Shown here: positions 8,853 through 19,621 of the stretch, in pieces | How positions within the stretch are numbered: the first letter of the stretch is position 1 | How the letters are laid out: each line of letters starts with the position of its first letter | DNA from: Polynucleobacter sp. MWH-UH23A | GTDB lineage: Bacteria > Pseudomonadota > Gammaproteobacteria > Burkholderiales > Burkholderiaceae | NCBI RefSeq assembly: GCF_040409805.1 | Contig: NZ_CP099572.1 | Span: forward strand, 124,001-188,000 | Direction of reading: 5' to 3' | DNA: 64,000 nt | Translations under genes and position numbers: made by a program | Notes under the pieces: model-generated | Told to the model about the DNA's origin: nothing | Databases searched by the model: none | The model's input: the letters and a program-made list of their open reading frames with translations, nothing else

Positions 8853-10631
8853 TTATTTAGTAGCGGGGATTAACTCGTATTGCGTCGGTAACTGTGATGG
8901 TTGCAATACTAAGATGCGTTCATGTTCAAGATCATCTCGATAAAAACAAACTGAGATATGTTGATGTTCCGACAGGCTATTGAGCACTTTATCCCAGCGG
9001 CCGGTAGTGATACGTTGACCGTTAATGCTGGCCAATAAATCGCCAGGTGCCAAGCCAGCTCTTTGAGCAGCGCCGCCGTCTAGAACATGGGTAACCTTGA
9101 GCCAACCATTGGCATCGGTATGACGCAATCCTAGTTGTAGCTTGATCTTCTCTAACTTTGTCTGAACCTTTGAACTTACAGACACCACTTTTGAAGAAAG
9201 CCATTTTCGCAGTGGAATGTCTTCGGTGCCATGTACATAGCGAGATTTAAAGTCGTTCCAGATTTTTTGGAATCCGTCACCAAGCAACTGTTGAATTAAA
9301 TCATCCAAACCATTTTCCGTAATTCCATCTAGCGTTACCCCATGACGTTGCCAAATTAAGCGCATTAAATCATCCAGCGATTTTTTGTTTTTAGAGAATG
9401 CACGGATTTGTAAATCTAATCCAAGAGCTAGCAATGCCCCTTTGCCGTAATAGCTCACAACAGCGTTCACAGTGTTTTCATCAGCTTGATAGTATTTTGT
9501 CCAGGCATCAAACGAGCTGTTAGCCAAGCTTTGCTTGAGTCTTCCAGGGCCGCGCAAAATTCCATTCCAATTATCGGCAACTAATTTGAGATATTGATCT
9601 AAGGTAATTCGCTTGCTTCTGAAAAGTTGCAAGTCGTCATAGTAGCTGGTAAAGCCCTCAAACAGCCAAAGTAATTGAGTGTGATTTCTATTTTGTAGGT
9701 CGTAAGGCTGGAAAGCCTTTGGCTGAATACGTTTTACCAACCAGGCATGGAAATATTCGTGGCTACAAAGGCCTAGAAATTCTCGGTAAGCTGTTTCATC
9801 AAGTGGTATCTGTTTCTGTGGAATCTGATCTCTACGGCAGAGCAGGGCTGTACTGTTTTGATGCTCAAGCCCGCCATAGCCATTCAGTACCGCATTAACT
9901 AGAAAAAGGTAGTTGTTAAATGGCGCACGTTTTGTTTTAGGTTCAAATAAATTAATCGTGCAGGTGCAAATAGCTTGTAAGTCAGTGGCAAGACGAGCAA
10001 CATCAATGGGGTGCAAGCAACCTTGTATAGCCATGCTATGTGGGACGTTATTGGAATGCCAGTTGACCAACTGAAACTCCCCGAGAGCCACAGGGTGATC
10101 AATGAGATCATCGTAGCTTTTTGCCAGGTAAAAGCCAAAGCCGCGATCATCAGTCTTAGCCTTGCGCAAACCTGTTTGTACTCTCCAGTTTTCAGTGGAT
10201 ACATCCTCAGAAGGAACAATTGCAAGAGAGCAGGGAATATTTTCTTGCCCTTTGACTTCAAGACATAAGCTAGTGGGGTTGAAGAAACCACGTTCAGTGT
10301 CTAAGTAGGCTGCGCGAACAGAGTTATCAAATGCGTATACCGTTGTGACGATATCAACCGGTCCATTAATGTCTGCTGGCAATCTCCATTGATTGTTGTC
10401 AATGCGATCAAACGGGAATCTCTTTTGGGTTAAAGAGTGAGAAGCCTCAATCGTTTCAACATGCTTAGAGAAGTCTCGAATTAAATAGCTACCAGGAATC
10501 CATGCCGCCATCTTTAACACTTGCCCCGCCGGGTCAGGATTAGCAATATGCAGCTTTACTTTGAAGCGATGGCTGTGCAAGTCTGCAGGCCATACTGTGT
10601 ATTGAATTGCTGGCAAATCAGAGTTTTGCAT
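8853..10631 (-). CDS. M61 family peptidase with C-terminal PDZ domain
   Basis: A 592-residue zinc metallopeptidase of the M61 (glycyl aminopeptidase-like) family. The N-terminal beta domain includes WIPGSYLIRDFSKH. The catalytic zinc motif HEYFH is at residues 291-295 and the third ligand is probably the glutamate in LLWLFEGFTSYYDD. A PDZ domain follows near the C-terminus (GLAPGDLLASINGQRI). No signal peptide is apparent, so a cytoplasmic location is more likely. It follows dsbC by 18 bases and precedes ung. The physiological substrate is not known. Confidence 0.9.
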   Translation of the reverse strand: MQNSDLPAIQYTVWPADLHSHRFKVKLHIANPDPAGQVLKMAAWIPGSYLIRDFSKHVETIEASHSLTQKRFPFDRIDNNQWRLPADINGPVDIVTTVYAFDNSVRAAYLDTERGFFNPTSLCLEVKGQENIPCSLAIVPSEDVSTENWRVQTGLRKAKTDDRGFGFYLAKSYDDLIDHPVALGEFQLVNWHSNNVPHSMAIQGCLHPIDVARLATDLQAICTCTINLFEPKTKRAPFNNYLFLVNAVLNGYGGLEHQNSTALLCRRDQIPQKQIPLDETAYREFLGLCSHEYFHAWLVKRIQPKAFQPYDLQNRNHTQLLWLFEGFTSYYDDLQLFRSKRITLDQYLKLVADNWNGILRGPGRLKQSLANSSFDAWTKYYQADENTVNAVVSYYGKGALLALGLDLQIRAFSKNKKSLDDLMRLIWQRHGVTLDGITENGLDDLIQQLLGDGFQKIWNDFKSRYVHGTEDIPLRKWLSSKVVSVSSKVQTKLEKIKLQLGLRHTDANGWLKVTHVLDGGAAQRAGLAPGDLLASINGQRITTGRWDKVLNSLSEHQHISVCFYRDDLEHERILVLQPSQLPTQYELIPATK

Positions 10632-10649
10632 CGGTGTCTTTTTAATCTT

Positions 10650-11408
10650 CTACTTCAGTGAATTAAATTTTTTCTCAATATCGCTTACTTGAACCGCACC
10701 AGGAAAGCGGCTACCATCGGTAAAGAAAAGTGTCGGGGTGCCAGTGATGCCATACGCTTTTGCAAAGGCTAAATTTTTGTCCAGTGGATTGCTACAGTCA
10801 GTTTTACCCGTTGGCGCAATTCCATTGACCATCCAATCAATATAGCTCTTGTTGGGATCAGCGCTGCACCAGATTTGCTTTGATTTTTGCGCAGAGTCTG
10901 GTGACAGAATTGGAATGAGATAGGTGTAGATAGTGACATTATCTAGTTGCTGCAAAGACTTTTCTAATCGCTTGCAGTAACCACAGTTCGGGTCTGAGAA
11001 AATAGCCAATTGGCGCTGACCATTACCACGCACTGTTTTAAATGCATTGGCTTGATTTAAGTCGCTCCATTTGATGCGATTGAGGTCAGCTTGTCTTTGC
11101 TCTGTAATATTTTTGCCAGAGGCGAGTTCAATAATTTCACCCTGAATTAAATATTTACCAGAAGTATCAGTGTAGAAAATTTCATTGCCAACTAAAACTT
11201 CATACAGGCCAGATATAGGGGCGGCTGTAACGCTGCGTACTTTTGCATTACTACCCAGCTTTTTCTGAATGTCAGTCTTAATTTGCTGCTCTGTTTGTGC
11301 AAATGCAGATTCTGAAGGGGCAAGACTTAGGCATAGTAATCCTGCTGTCAATGCAATGGTGGACAGCAAAGTAGACAATAAGTTGGATGGTAATTTAGTC
11401 AAAATCAA
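10650..11408 (-). CDS. dsbC: Thiol:disulfide interchange protein DsbC
   Basis: A 252-residue periplasmic disulfide isomerase. The first 38 or so residues are a signal peptide ending near SAFAQ. A small N-terminal dimerisation domain follows, then a thioredoxin fold with the CGYC active site at residues 142-145 and the cis-proline region TGTPTLFF. A second cysteine pair, in IWCSADPNKSY and TDCSNPL, matches DsbC. It needs DsbD for reduction in other bacteria; no dsbD is in this window. The start overlaps the end of the upstream FAD hydroxylase gene by 14 bases. Confidence 0.92.
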   Translation of the reverse strand: MILTKLPSNLLSTLLSTIALTAGLLCLSLAPSESAFAQTEQQIKTDIQKKLGSNAKVRSVTAAPISGLYEVLVGNEIFYTDTSGKYLIQGEIIELASGKNITEQRQADLNRIKWSDLNQANAFKTVRGNGQRQLAIFSDPNCGYCKRLEKSLQQLDNVTIYTYLIPILSPDSAQKSKQIWCSADPNKSYIDWMVNGIAPTGKTDCSNPLDKNLAFAKAYGITGTPTLFFTDGSRFPGAVQVSDIEKKFNSLK

Positions 11409-12669
11409 TTTCTCCTAGAGCGCGCTCGATTAGTCGCTGTTTGATGAAGTGGCTCTTGTTAACCAAGCCAAGACCCCAATTACGCAATTGTTTTTCTGTA
11501 GTACTGGTGCCAGAAAATAGTTTTTTCAATTTGTCTGTTACCCATAGAAGAGCGCTGGTATCACCCTGCCGTTGACGTTCATAACGACGTAACAAGGTCA
11601 AATCATTTAATTGGCGGAAGGACTCACGTTTACCAATAATATTTAGCAAGACGGCAACATCTCTTAAACCAAGGTTGAGGCCTTGGCCCGCTAGAGGGTG
11701 CATCACATGTGCGGCATCTCCGATGAGCGCCACTTTAGGATTGTCTTCTGGACCAATAAAGCGTGAGGCGCGGATCTTGCGCAATGGAAATGTAGCGGGA
11801 ACAGAGTTTAGAGTTAGCTCACCCAATTGTTTTTGAATGACGCCATTTGCGACAGATGAGAAACGTTCTTGCCATTCAGATTGGTCAAGTCTTAAGAGTT
11901 CTGCAGCATGTTCTGGAGAGGTTGACCACACCATTGACACCTGTTTATCTGGTAAAGGCAACATCGCCACAATATCTCCATCAGGCAGAAACCATTGAAA
12001 CGCTGTTTCAAGATGGGGGTAAGTGCAAAGCCAATTTGCAACCACAGCATTTTGTGAGTAACTTTCTTCGCTAGCGGAAATTCCGATAGCAGAGCGAATG
12101 GGGGAGTTTGCACCATCGGCTGCTATAACGAGTTGCGCATGAATTGACTCACCATTCTTCAGATGTAAGGTGCTGCCTTGTTCATTCATTTCAATTGTTT
12201 CTACGGCATCAGCAATACGCTCAAGCTTATTTTGAAAGCGTGAGGCTTGATCAAGTGTGTGTTCTATTAAATTGGATTCACCAATCCAAGCAAGTTGTGA
12301 AGTACCAGCCTCAAAGGCGGAGAGATGTAGTTGATCATTTCTCTCTCCACGATCGCCATAAATACGCATGTCCCTTACAACTTGCATTCGACTCTGGTCC
12401 AGGGCATCCCATGTTTGGAGATGCGCCAGTAATTTTTGGGTGCTTGGCGAAAAGGCGTAGATTCTTTGACCCCACTGAGCACCTTGAGGGGCGGGGGTTG
12501 GGCTACCTAAATCAGGGGCAATTTCTACGGTATTCAGCCCAAGCTGGGCTAAGCCTAGGGCACAGGCCTTGCCGGCTATGCCTCCGCCCACTACAGCAAC
12601 CTCAATGGAGCGTATTGGCGAGGAATTTACCTGTTTTTTAGATGAATGATGATGGCGTGCTTCTGACAT
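11395..12669 (-). CDS. UbiH/UbiF/COQ6-family FAD-dependent hydroxylase
   Basis: This 424-residue flavoprotein monooxygenase begins with an FAD-binding GGGIAGKACALGLAQLGL and has the second FAD motif GDAAHVMHPLAGQGLNLGLRD, the signature of the ubiquinone-biosynthesis hydroxylase family. It likely hydroxylates the ring of a ubiquinone precursor. Which position it modifies (UbiH, UbiI or a broader UbiL/UbiM-type enzyme) cannot be told from the motifs. The window also contains Coq7, which usually carries out C6 hydroxylation in betaproteobacteria. It heads the minus-strand unit with dsbC, the M61 peptidase and ung, and is divergent from ychF across a 40-base gap. Confidence 0.85.
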   Translation of the reverse strand: MSEARHHHSSKKQVNSSPIRSIEVAVVGGGIAGKACALGLAQLGLNTVEIAPDLGSPTPAPQGAQWGQRIYAFSPSTQKLLAHLQTWDALDQSRMQVVRDMRIYGDRGERNDQLHLSAFEAGTSQLAWIGESNLIEHTLDQASRFQNKLERIADAVETIEMNEQGSTLHLKNGESIHAQLVIAADGANSPIRSAIGISASEESYSQNAVVANWLCTYPHLETAFQWFLPDGDIVAMLPLPDKQVSMVWSTSPEHAAELLRLDQSEWQERFSSVANGVIQKQLGELTLNSVPATFPLRKIRASRFIGPEDNPKVALIGDAAHVMHPLAGQGLNLGLRDVAVLLNIIGKRESFRQLNDLTLLRRYERQRQGDTSALLWVTDKLKKLFSGTSTTEKQLRNWGLGLVNKSHFIKQRLIERALGEIDFD

Positions 12670-12709
12670 ACCTTGATGATATCGAAACCAGCACCATTAC
12701 AATGTGGGC

Positions 12710-13804
12710 ATGTCTTTGAAATGTGGCATCGTCGGCCTGCCTAACGTCGGCAAATCTACCCTCTTTAATGCGCTTACCAAGGCTGGAATCGCTGCAGAAA
12801 ACTACCCTTTTTGCACAATTGAGCCTAACGTTGGTGTTGTTGAGGTTCCAGACCCTCGCTTAGCCGCCTTGGCTGAGATCGTAAAGCCTGAGCGTATCCT
12901 GCCAGCCGCAGTGGAGTTTGTGGATATTGCGGGCTTGGTGGCTGGCGCCTCAAAGGGCGAAGGCCTTGGCAATCAGTTCTTAGCCAATATTCGGGAAACA
13001 GATGCTATTACTCATGTAGTGCGCTGTTTCGAAGATCCCAATGTGATTCACGTTGCTGGCAAGATTGACCCTATTGCTGATATTGGTGTTATTGATACCG
13101 AGTTAGCACTCTCGGATTTGGCTACGGTTGAAAAAACGCTTGCTCGTTCTAGCAAGGCAGCAAAGTCTGGTAACGATAAAGAAGCAGCTGCTTTAGTTGC
13201 GGTCCTCACTAAAGTGCAGACCCATTTAGATTCTGCACAACCCGTGCGCAGTTTAAGTTTGACGGATGAAGAAAAGATCTTGATTAAGCCTTTGTGTTTA
13301 ATCACCGCAAAGCCTGCGATGTATGTTGCAAACGTTAAAGAAGATGGCTTCGAAAATAATCCACATCTTGAAGCGGTGAAGCAACATGCTGCCAAAGAAA
13401 AAGCACCAGTAGTGGCTGTATGTGCAGCCATTGAAGCTGAGATTGCGGATTTGGATGATGCTGATAAATCAGCATTCTTGGCTGATCTGGGCATGGATGA
13501 GCCAGGCTTAGACCGCGTTATTCGTGCTGGCTATGCCCTTTTGGGATTGCATACCTACTTTACTGCCGGCGTTAAAGAAGTGCGCGCCTGGACCATTCAT
13601 CAGGGCGATACTGCGCCAAAAGCAGCCGGTGTAATTCATACTGATTTTGAGCGTGGCTTCATTCGTGCGCAAACGATTTCTTATGATGACTTTATTCAAT
13701 ATAAAGGTGAATCAGGTGCCAAGGAAGCTGGAAAAATGCGTGCTGAAGGAAAAGAATATGTTGTGAAGGACGGAGATGTGCTCAACTTCTTATTTAACGT
13801 TTAA
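12710..13804 (+). CDS. ychF: Ribosome-associated ATPase/GTPase YchF (Obg family)
   Basis: A 364-residue Obg-like P-loop protein. It has GLPNVGKST at residues 8-16, the G3 motif [20 protein letters not shown] and a C-terminal TGS-like domain with [14 protein letters not shown]. The usual NKxD guanine-specificity motif is replaced by NVKE, as known for YchF, which explains its preference for ATP. YchF binds ribosomes and is a negative regulator of oxidative-stress responses in E. coli. The ATG at 12710 is preferred over the in-frame GTG at 12704 because [11 protein letters not shown] matches the family N-terminus. A strong terminator follows. Confidence 0.95.
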   Translation: MSLKCGIVGLPNVGKSTLFNALTKAGIAAENYPFCTIEPNVGVVEVPDPRLAALAEIVKPERILPAAVEFVDIAGLVAGASKGEGLGNQFLANIRETDAITHVVRCFEDPNVIHVAGKIDPIADIGVIDTELALSDLATVEKTLARSSKAAKSGNDKEAAALVAVLTKVQTHLDSAQPVRSLSLTDEEKILIKPLCLITAKPAMYVANVKEDGFENNPHLEAVKQHAAKEKAPVVAVCAAIEAEIADLDDADKSAFLADLGMDEPGLDRVIRAGYALLGLHTYFTAGVKEVRAWTIHQGDTAPKAAGVIHTDFERGFIRAQTISYDDFIQYKGESGAKEAGKMRAEGKEYVVKDGDVLNFLFNV

Positions 13805-13855
13805 GGATTAAGTGAATAAAGAATTAAGTGAATAAGACGCAGAAGATAGAAATAA

Positions 13856-13886
13856 AAAGCCCTGTTAGTTTTAACAGGGCTTTTTT
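13856..13886 (+). terminator. Rho-independent terminator after ychF
   Basis: A perfect 12-bp stem (13856-13867 with 13872-13883, core GCCCTGTTA) closes a GTTT loop and is followed by a T-run to 13886. An A-run precedes the stem on the other strand, so it can also terminate the convergent winged-helix gene that ends at 13918. Confidence 0.93.
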
Positions 13887-13917
13887 AATGTCCTCAGGAT
13901 GTCTACTTTGGGGCCTC

Positions 13918-14268
13918 TTAAGCCGATTTAAGTGCTTTCTCTAAGCATTTTGAGATGTCTTCATAGCGCTTAATGGTTGCTTTAGTAGGTAGCACCTCTT
14001 TCTTACGGCCATCATCGTTTGAAACCATTTTGATATAGCCCATAGCAACAAGATTCTTGAGGCGTCCATGCAAAGTAGCTTGAGACCCGAGTTCGGATAA
14101 TGAAATAAGATCGCCTACTAAGATGGTTTGATTTGCATGTGCTGCAGTAACAATTCTGTCTAATAGACTTTTTTCGATTGCATCTAACTTCTTGCCTGGG
14201 TTAATCCGATCGAGTGTGTCGATTAAATTTAAAAAACGAAGATATGCGGATGGCTTTTCAATTGGCAT
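13918..14268 (-). CDS. Small winged-helix transcription regulator (MarR-like), putative
   Basis: A 116-residue protein with a central helix-turn-helix-like stretch: LLDRIVTAAHANQTILVGDL, then GSQATLHGRLKNLVAMGYIK and a charged wing region with NDDGRKKEVLPT. That order of helices and beta hairpin is that of MarR/PadR-type winged-helix proteins. There is no ligand domain. It is divergent from a membrane protein gene across about 100 bases, so it may regulate that gene, itself or both. The specific target is unknown and the family call is by pattern only. Confidence 0.65.
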   Translation of the reverse strand: MPIEKPSAYLRFLNLIDTLDRINPGKKLDAIEKSLLDRIVTAAHANQTILVGDLISLSELGSQATLHGRLKNLVAMGYIKMVSNDDGRKKEVLPTKATIKRYEDISKCLEKALKSA

Positions 14269-14336
14269 GAATCAAATATTTAATAATTAGCTATTAGGTG
14301 AATAACATTCTATTCCTGATTTGCAGTTGTTGCCAT

Positions 14337-14348
14337 TGACTTTAGTCA
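14337..14348. promoter_or_regulatory. Possible promoter spacer with 12-bp palindrome
   Basis: TGACT-TT-AGTCA is a perfect inverted repeat lying directly before TAATAT (14349-14354), which with TTGTTG (14327-14332) forms a candidate sigma-70 promoter with a 16-bp spacer for the membrane protein gene at 14372. The palindrome would be a suitable operator for the divergently encoded winged-helix protein. This is inference from position and symmetry only. Confidence 0.3.
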
Positions 14349-14371
14349 TAATATTCCTTAACACTGTACAA

Positions 14372-14962
14372 ATGTCAAAATTTTTCTCAACCCTTACGCA
14401 ATTAACAACGCTTATACGTATAGGATTAATAAATGTAGGTATTAGTGCATCTGCATACGCATTGCTTTTTTATATTAATAGCTGGATTACTAGTGAATTA
14501 GTTTTTGGCCTTGGCGTGAATTGGATTTATTTACCCGCAGGCCTGCGATTATTTTTAACCTTGATTTTTGGTTTGCCAGGAGCGATCGGAATTGCTGTCG
14601 CTTCAACCTTCATAAGTTATTTTGGTGGGCTTTCATCGGATCTCATAATTTGTACTGGCACCGGGATCATTTCTGGATTTGCCCCATACCTTGCTAGGAT
14701 ATTTGTCTTTAGTAATGTGAAGTTAGAGTCAGATTTGAGTAATATGAATCTACAAAAATTATTGCTTTGTATTTTGATCTACGCCTTGATGAGTGCTGGC
14801 TTACATCAATATTGGTATGCCACCGTTGGGCTTGAAAATACTGGAAGTATGAATCACTTCGCTGTGATGGCTATTGGTGATGTGATGGGCTCCATCTTGT
14901 TAATAGCATTGATTAAATCTAGCTTGGATCTAATCAAGCGATTTAAAAGAATAGATTGCTAA
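14372..14962 (+). CDS. MASE1-like integral membrane protein without a signalling domain (putative)
   Basis: A 196-residue hydrophobic protein with about five to six membrane segments. The stretch [19 protein letters not shown] resembles the start of MASE1 sensory membrane domains, where a similar WPPAG-type motif occurs. MASE1 normally precedes a kinase or diguanylate cyclase, but this protein ends soon after the last hydrophobic segment. The ATG at 14372 is chosen over the in-frame TTG at 14321. The 3' end overlaps trpC by 20 bases tail to tail. A divergent winged-helix gene suggests a small regulated pair. The function is unknown. Confidence 0.6.
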   Translation: MSKFFSTLTQLTTLIRIGLINVGISASAYALLFYINSWITSELVFGLGVNWIYLPAGLRLFLTLIFGLPGAIGIAVASTFISYFGGLSSDLIICTGTGIISGFAPYLARIFVFSNVKLESDLSNMNLQKLLLCILIYALMSAGLHQYWYATVGLENTGSMNHFAVMAIGDVMGSILLIALIKSSLDLIKRFKRIDC

Positions 14963-15746
14963 GGCCCTTACCTGGATCGGCGCTGCGCATAAAGGCTTCA
15001 CCAACTAAAAAAGCATTTACTTGATTGCTACGCATCAGTTGCACATCTTCGCGGCTCAATATCCCAGATTCGGTAACCAAAATTTTGTTCTTAGGCACTG
15101 AAGGCAGTAGCGATAGGGTGGTTTGGAGTGTGACCTCAAATGTTTTGAGGTTGCGATTATTAATGCCCAGCAAGGGGGTTTTTAACTCAAGTGCTTGCTC
15201 AAGTTCAGATCCATCATGGACCTCTACCAATACATCTAATCCGAGCTCGTGGGCACAAGCTTCAAGCTCTTTCATTTGATTAAGCTCAAGACAAGCTACG
15301 ATCAGCAGAATCGCATCTGCGCCAATCGCGCGCGCTTCATAAATTTGATAGGGGTCTATGGTGAAGTCTTTACGCAGAACCGGAATACTGCAAGCATTGC
15401 GCGCTTCTTGAAGATAGAGGTTGTTTCCTTGGAAGTAATCCACATCTGTTAACACCGACAAGCATGCTGCCCCGTGCTTTTCATAAGATTTGGCAATTTC
15501 AGCGGGAATGAAGTGTTCACGCAGGATACCCTTGCTTGGACTTGCTTTTTTAATCTCAGTGATTACGCCTGCATTACCTGCAGTAATTTTTTGTTCAATA
15601 GCGCTAATGAAGCCACGTGGCTTTAGTTGCGAATCTTGATTGTTGGCATGAGCCTTTTCGCGTTGATTCGCAAGAGAGATTTGCTTTGCGTTATGGGCAA
15701 CTTCAATTTTCTTGGTTGCAACAATTTTATCGAGAATATCGCTCAT
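14943..15746 (-). CDS. trpC: Indole-3-glycerol phosphate synthase
   Basis: A 267-residue TIM-barrel enzyme that converts carboxyphenylaminodeoxyribulose phosphate to indole-3-glycerol phosphate. It has the IGPS signatures [52 protein letters not shown] and VTESGI. It is monofunctional, without a fused TrpF domain. It lies 9 bases after trpD and is the last gene of the rpe-trpE-trpG-trpD-trpC unit. trpF, trpB and trpA are not in the window, which fits the split trp genes of Burkholderiales. Confidence 0.96.
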   Translation of the reverse strand: MSDILDKIVATKKIEVAHNAKQISLANQREKAHANNQDSQLKPRGFISAIEQKITAGNAGVITEIKKASPSKGILREHFIPAEIAKSYEKHGAACLSVLTDVDYFQGNNLYLQEARNACSIPVLRKDFTIDPYQIYEARAIGADAILLIVACLELNQMKELEACAHELGLDVLVEVHDGSELEQALELKTPLLGINNRNLKTFEVTLQTTLSLLPSVPKNKILVTESGILSREDVQLMRSNQVNAFLVGEAFMRSADPGKGLSNLFF

Positions 15747-15755
15747 GAAGCTGTA

Positions 15756-16781
15756 TTAATTGGATTTAGTGGCTGCAATAAATGCATCTAATTTTTGACG
15801 TGCGGCACCAGAGTTGATGGCTGCTTTAGCTTTAACAATACCACTGGCGATATCTGATGCTACACCTGCTACGTAAAGCGTAGCACCTGCATTTAAGCAA
15901 ACTATGTCACTTGCTGGACCTGGTTTGTTATCAATCACCTCAAGCACAATTTTCTTGGACTCTTCGGCATTAGTAACTTTGAAACTGTTTGTGGGTGCTG
16001 TGTTTAAACCAAAATCTTTTGGATGAATTTCGTATTCTCGTACGACGCCATCTTTGAGTTCACCAACTAAAGTTGGACCTTCGAGTGAGATTTCATCTAA
16101 GCCATCACGTCCGTATACGACCAAGGCATGTTCCATACCTAGGGCTTGTAAAACCCTTGCCTGAATACCCACAAGATCCGGATGAAATACGCCCATCAAA
16201 ATGCGCTTTGCATCAGCTGGATTAGTTAATGGCCCCAAAATATTGAAAATAGTACGTACGCCTAATTGTTTTCGAATGGGTACAACATTTTTCATTGCAG
16301 GGTGATGGTTGGGGGCAAACATGAAGCCAGCACCAATATTAGAGATGCATTTAGCAACTTGATCGGCAGACAGTGCCAAATTGACGCCCAGGGCCTCTAA
16401 AACATCTGCGCTGCCGGATTTGCTGCTAACACTGCGATTACCATGTTTGGCAATCTTTGCGCCAGCTGCTGCGGCTACAAACATAGCTGCCGTAGAAATA
16501 TTGAAGGTGTGCGCGCCATCACCACCGGTGCCTACAACATCAACTAAATGAGAGCGATCCTCTACATTCACTTCGGTAGCAAACTCACGCATGACTTGTG
16601 CTGCTGCTGCAATTTCACCAACAGTTTCTTTTTTGGTCCGTAAGGCAACCAATAAACCAGCAACTAACTCAGGCGCCATTTCACCGCTCATGATGAGGCG
16701 CATCATGTCGGTCATCTCATCATGAAACAGTTCGCGATGTTCAATGCAGCGTTGCAGGGCTTCTTGTGGGGTAATTGGCAT
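15756..16781 (-). CDS. trpD: Anthranilate phosphoribosyltransferase
   Basis: A 341-residue enzyme that joins anthranilate to phosphoribosyl pyrophosphate. The PRPP-binding glycine loop [14 protein letters not shown] is present, followed by [21 protein letters not shown] and the conserved [10 protein letters not shown]. Length matches the monofunctional family. It sits 31 bases after trpG and 9 bases before trpC on the minus strand. Confidence 0.96.
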   Translation of the reverse strand: MPITPQEALQRCIEHRELFHDEMTDMMRLIMSGEMAPELVAGLLVALRTKKETVGEIAAAAQVMREFATEVNVEDRSHLVDVVGTGGDGAHTFNISTAAMFVAAAAGAKIAKHGNRSVSSKSGSADVLEALGVNLALSADQVAKCISNIGAGFMFAPNHHPAMKNVVPIRKQLGVRTIFNILGPLTNPADAKRILMGVFHPDLVGIQARVLQALGMEHALVVYGRDGLDEISLEGPTLVGELKDGVVREYEIHPKDFGLNTAPTNSFKVTNAEESKKIVLEVIDNKPGPASDIVCLNAGATLYVAGVASDIASGIVKAKAAINSGAARQKLDAFIAATKSN

Positions 16782-16812
16782 GAGGCTGATTTCGTTTAAT
16801 TAAATTCAGTAA

Positions 16813-17379
16813 CTACATTTGCAAAAAATTTTTCAGCAAGGCATGTCCGTGCTCGGAAAGAATGGACTCCGGGTGAAACTGAACGCCTTCAACAGCCATC
16901 TCGCGATGTCTTACGCCCATAATCTCACCATCTGAAGAGGTGGCGGTTACTTCTAAGCATGCTGGCAATGAGCTTTTTTCAATGGCCAGAGAGTGATAAC
17001 GCGTTACTTTAAATGGATTGGGTAGATTTTGAAAAACGCCCACACCGGTGTGATGAATATCATCCGTTTTGCCGTGCATCACTTTTTGAGCACGAATGAT
17101 TTTTCCGCCAAAGGCCTCGCCAATCGCTTGATGACCAAGACATACGCCGAGAATCGGAAGTTTTCCTGCAAATTTCTGAATGGTCTCAACGGAGATGCCC
17201 GCTTCAGTAGGGCTGCATGGTCCTGGAGAAATACAAATGCGTGCTGGGTTTAGCTTGGCAATATCCGCAACCGCAATCTCATCATTACGAAAGACTTTGA
17301 CCTCTTCACCTAACTCTGCAAAGTACTGCACGAGGTTGTAGGTGAATGAGTCGTAGTTATCAATCATTAGGAGCATCAA
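16813..17379 (-). CDS. trpG: Anthranilate synthase component II (glutamine amidotransferase)
   Basis: A 188-residue class-I glutamine amidotransferase that supplies ammonia to TrpE. It has the nucleophile C80 in [15 protein letters not shown], and the catalytic His-Glu pair in [14 protein letters not shown]. It starts inside the last 20 bases of trpE, which implies translational coupling of the two subunits. The same family includes PabA; context with trpE, trpD and trpC favours TrpG, although a shared role with folate synthesis is possible. Confidence 0.93.
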   Translation of the reverse strand: MMLLMIDNYDSFTYNLVQYFAELGEEVKVFRNDEIAVADIAKLNPARICISPGPCSPTEAGISVETIQKFAGKLPILGVCLGHQAIGEAFGGKIIRAQKVMHGKTDDIHHTGVGVFQNLPNPFKVTRYHSLAIEKSSLPACLEVTATSSDGEIMGVRHREMAVEGVQFHPESILSEHGHALLKNFLQM

Positions 17380-18865
17380 GTCCTCCTTGAACTAAATCAG
17401 CTGCAGTCAGTACAGCGCGAGCCTTTGCTTCAGTTTCTTTCCATTCAGCAGTTGGGTCTGAGTCTGCAACAACGCCAGCGCCAGCTTGGGAGTGCAGCAT
17501 GCCATCTCGAATCACCCCAGTACGAATTGCAATCGCAACATCCATATCACCAGAAAAGGAAAGGTAACCCACCGCACCACCATAAACACCGCGTTTCACA
17601 ATTTCCATTTCATCAATGATTTCCATGGCGCGAATCTTTGGAGCGCCAGATAGAGTGCCTGCTGGGAAAGTCGCCCTTAATACATCCATATTGCTCATAT
17701 TGTCTAGAAGATCGCCTTCAACAGAACTCACAATGTGCTGAACATGTGAGTATTTTTCAATTGACATCGAGTCTGTTACTTTGACAGAGCCGGTCTTTGC
17801 AATTCGCCCCACATCATTGCGTGCAAGATCGATCAACATGACGTGTTCCGCAATTTCCTTGGGGTCTGCTAATAGTTCTTTAGCAAGCCTTTCATCTTCC
17901 TCTGGATTTGCACCCCGAGGACGGGTGCCAGCAAGCGGACGAATGGTGACAATCTTTTCTGCCGCACGTTTTTCTTGTCGAACCAGAATCTCAGGAGAGG
18001 AGCCCACAATCTGCAGATCGCCAAAGTCATAGAAATACATGTAAGGCGATGGGTTCAGGGAGCGCAAAGCCCTGTATAAAGATAGGGGTGAGTCTGTAAA
18101 TGGCTTGCTGATGCGTTGGCCGATAACAACCTGCATACAATCGCCAGCCAAAATATATTCTTTGGTTTTACGAACTGCATCTTCAAAATCTGCTGCTTTA
18201 AATTTTCGGATGAGCTCAGTTTTTGTACTGGCTAATGCGGGTGGCATGCTGACGGGTTTGCTAAGACAGGCAAATAATTCTTTGAGGCGTGTTTGCGCTT
18301 TCTCATAGCCATCAGAAATGCTAGGGTCAGCATACACAATGAAATAAATCTTGCCTGCAACGTTATCGATAACGGCTAACTCTTCAGTTAGCATGAGTTG
18401 AATATCTGGGACACCTAGCTCATCAGGTAAACCATGTTTAGCTAAGCGTGATTCAATATAGCGAACAGTATCGTAGCCAAAATAGCCTGCTAAGCCACCA
18501 CAAAAACGTGGCAGCCCCTCTTGCACTGCAACTTTGAATCGCTTGAAGTAGGTGTCTACAAAATCCAGTGGGTTATCTGTATTCGTTTCAACTACCTTGC
18601 CGTCTGTTACCACCTCGTTTACTGGTTTTAACGGAGTACCAACAGTACGAACAATCGTCTTCGCAGGCAGACCAATAAAGGAGAAGCGACCAAAACGCTC
18701 GCCCCCTAAAACAGATTCGAGAAGGTAAGTATTTTTGCTGCCAAATGCTTGGCTGAGTTTGACGTAGAGCGACAGTGGCGTTTCTAAATCAGCTAATACC
18801 TCTTTGACAAGAGGAATTCGATTGAAGCCCTGCTTCGCTAGGGAATTAAATTCTTCGCGCTGCAT
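17360..18865 (-). CDS. trpE: Anthranilate synthase component I
   Basis: A 501-residue chorismate-using enzyme that forms anthranilate together with TrpG. The N-terminal part has [18 protein letters not shown], near the tryptophan feedback site of the family. The C-terminal catalytic domain has [50 protein letters not shown] and [18 protein letters not shown]. The start overlaps the stop of rpe by one base. I see no leader peptide with tandem Trp codons upstream, so attenuation of the classical type is not apparent here. Confidence 0.96.
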   Translation of the reverse strand: MQREEFNSLAKQGFNRIPLVKEVLADLETPLSLYVKLSQAFGSKNTYLLESVLGGERFGRFSFIGLPAKTIVRTVGTPLKPVNEVVTDGKVVETNTDNPLDFVDTYFKRFKVAVQEGLPRFCGGLAGYFGYDTVRYIESRLAKHGLPDELGVPDIQLMLTEELAVIDNVAGKIYFIVYADPSISDGYEKAQTRLKELFACLSKPVSMPPALASTKTELIRKFKAADFEDAVRKTKEYILAGDCMQVVIGQRISKPFTDSPLSLYRALRSLNPSPYMYFYDFGDLQIVGSSPEILVRQEKRAAEKIVTIRPLAGTRPRGANPEEDERLAKELLADPKEIAEHVMLIDLARNDVGRIAKTGSVKVTDSMSIEKYSHVQHIVSSVEGDLLDNMSNMDVLRATFPAGTLSGAPKIRAMEIIDEMEIVKRGVYGGAVGYLSFSGDMDVAIAIRTGVIRDGMLHSQAGAGVVADSDPTAEWKETEAKARAVLTAADLVQGGLDAPND

Positions 18866-19590
18866 TAGGCTTTTCCTAACTTTCCTAATTCAGTGCGCAT
18901 TTCTTTGATGATTTGCTCGTAGTTGTCTTTGCCAAATATTGCTGAGCCGGCTACAAATGTATCGGCACCCGCTTGAGCAACTTGTGCAATATTGTCGACT
19001 TTGATGCCACCGTCAACTTCAAGACGAATCTTGCGACCGGTTTCAGCTTGATGACGATCAAGTCGAGTCCGTACTTGTGCAATTTTTTGCAGGGTGCTTG
19101 GGATAAACGATTGACCGCCAAATCCAGGGTTCACAGACATCAGCAACACCAAATCTAATAATTCCAGTGTGTGATCTAAGTGGTCAATTGGTGTGGCTGG
19201 ATTTAAAACAAGACCAGCTTGGCAGCCTTGATCACGAATTACATTTAATGTGCGATTCACATGTGGACTTGCTTCTGGATGAAAGCTAATCAAATTTGCA
19301 CCCGCTTTAGCAAAGTCGGGAATGATGCGGTCAACTGGTTCAACCATGAGGTGAACATCGATTACTGCTGGCACATCATTTTTCTTGGCATAAGGGCGAA
19401 TGGCCTCACAAACCAAGGGGCCAATGGTGAGATTGGGAACGTAATGGTTATCCATCACATCAAAATGAATCCAGTCAGCGCCCGCCACTAAAACATCTTC
19501 GACTTCTTTGCCAAGGCAGGCAAAGTCAGCCGACAAAATAGACGGGGCAATGACAAATTGCGGATTTGGTGATGTTTTTTCGCTTTCCAT
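18865..19590 (-). CDS. rpe: Ribulose-phosphate 3-epimerase
   Basis: A 241-residue TIM-barrel enzyme interconverting ribulose-5-phosphate and xylulose-5-phosphate in the pentose phosphate pathway. It shows [31 protein letters not shown], and the phosphate-binding [12 protein letters not shown] and DGGIKVDN regions. It directly precedes trpE with a one-base overlap. rpe next to trp genes is common in proteobacteria and links precursor supply (PRPP route) to tryptophan synthesis. It is divergent from apaG with only about 30 bases between the starts. Confidence 0.96.
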   Translation of the reverse strand: MESEKTSPNPQFVIAPSILSADFACLGKEVEDVLVAGADWIHFDVMDNHYVPNLTIGPLVCEAIRPYAKKNDVPAVIDVHLMVEPVDRIIPDFAKAGANLISFHPEASPHVNRTLNVIRDQGCQAGLVLNPATPIDHLDHTLELLDLVLLMSVNPGFGGQSFIPSTLQKIAQVRTRLDRHQAETGRKIRLEVDGGIKVDNIAQVAQAGADTFVAGSAIFGKDNYEQIIKEMRTELGKLGKA

Positions 19591-19621
19591 CCCTAGATTC
19601 TAGCTTGCAGTTGGCCTTAGG

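Noticed and set aside
18866..19621. trp leader peptide/attenuator before trpE
   Set aside because: trpE overlaps rpe by one base, and no short frame with tandem Trp codons and attenuator hairpins is visible upstream.
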